From a virus, in the IMG/VR virus record IMGVR_UViG_3300046373_000092, positions 1 through 64,000 of that record: a DNA stretch of 64,000 nucleotides. One strand, given 5' to 3'. The notes beneath the pieces are model-generated. The model searched no databases, was not told the origin of the DNA, and saw nothing but the letters and a program-made list of their open reading frames with translations. Made by a program: the position numbers and the translations under genes. Positions 63,937 to 64,000 of the stretch are shown here, in pieces (position 1 is the stretch's first letter; the number at the start of each line of letters is the position of its first letter).

Positions 63937-63960
63937 TAAAAAAGCCCTCTTTCGAGGGCT
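63937..63960 (-). terminator. Intrinsic terminator upstream of the array promoter
   Basis: On the minus strand AGCCCTC-GAAA-GAGGGCT is followed by six Ts, ending the gene that enters from the right. Confidence 0.88.
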
Positions 63961-63964
63961 ATGC

Positions 63965-64000
63965 TTAACGTGAAGTAGAAACTTTTTTCTTGACAGCCTC
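63965..64000 (-). CDS. Partial gene entering from the right (C-terminus only)
   Basis: The last 11 residues, EAVKKKVSTSR, are Lys-rich and end at TAA. The rest lies outside the window. A basic C-terminus of this kind would fit a DNA-binding protein, but nothing more can be said. Confidence 0.5.
   Translation of the reverse strand, partial: EAVKKKVSTSR

Noticed and set aside
1-64000. CRISPR arrays, tRNA genes, insertion sequences and integrase/attachment sites
   Set aside because: No regular direct repeats with spacers, cloverleaf-like sequence, transposase or recombinase motif was seen on either strand.

Overview
The window is a densely packed, AT-rich tailed-phage genome segment, best explained as a podovirus-like phage of a bacterium that uses sigma70-type promoters. 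The virion genes (terminase, a long portal, scaffold, capsid, adaptor, long stabilisation/hub protein and three large ejection-type proteins) follow P22-like order. The replication block pairs a MoxR ATPase with a VWA protein, as in some N4-like phages. A secreted ClpP-like protease, a secreted zincin and an M15 endolysin would fit a Gram-negative host, but the host is inferred only weakly.

Layout: (1) 287-4644, minus strand: a lysis/accessory operon with an M15 endolysin, two-TM and one-TM proteins and several small proteins, driven by promoters at 4679-4707 and 2601-2629. (2) 4991-40777, plus strand: the virion operon, with terminase (5657), portal (7111), scaffold (10334), major capsid (11861), an HNH plus Mom-like insertion (13255-14860), about 13 kb of tail fibre and appendage genes (15074-27899), adaptor and hub (28370-32757), a Hint-domain tail protein (33163), ejection-type proteins (36062-40491) and a holin-like protein (40475). 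Eight copies of one motif, TTAACAAATATATRTRRA, sit upstream of gene groups and are probably the late promoter of a phage-specific RNA polymerase or sigma factor not encoded here. (3) 63892-40761, minus strand: the early/middle operon, with a MoxR ATPase and VWA metallopeptidase-like pair, a primase-helicase fusion, family A DNA polymerase, DnaQ-like exonuclease, dNMP kinase, HNH endonucleases, an exported ClpP-like protease and dozens of very small genes. Five promoters there share the extended -10 TGTGYTAYAAT-like element.

The most striking feature is a family of about 40 very small minus-strand proteins (mostly 50-70 aa) with unrelated or loosely related bodies but a common C-terminal peptide. 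Its pattern is roughly hydrophobic-x-x-x-S-x-[IL]-[IL]-x-E-L-[FLYC], ending within a few residues of the stop. It is called the EL-tail below. The E-L codons usually also form the Shine-Dalgarno sequence (AAGGAGTT, CAGGAATT) of the next gene, and many stops overlap the next start. The tail is nevertheless kept in members with no start codon nearby, so the peptide itself is probably selected. One member is frameshifted and another has lost its tail by a small deletion. The array looks like a cassette system of small accessory proteins carrying a shared docking, targeting or processing tag. I know of no description of it.

No tRNA, rRNA, CRISPR array, integrase or insertion sequence was recognised.
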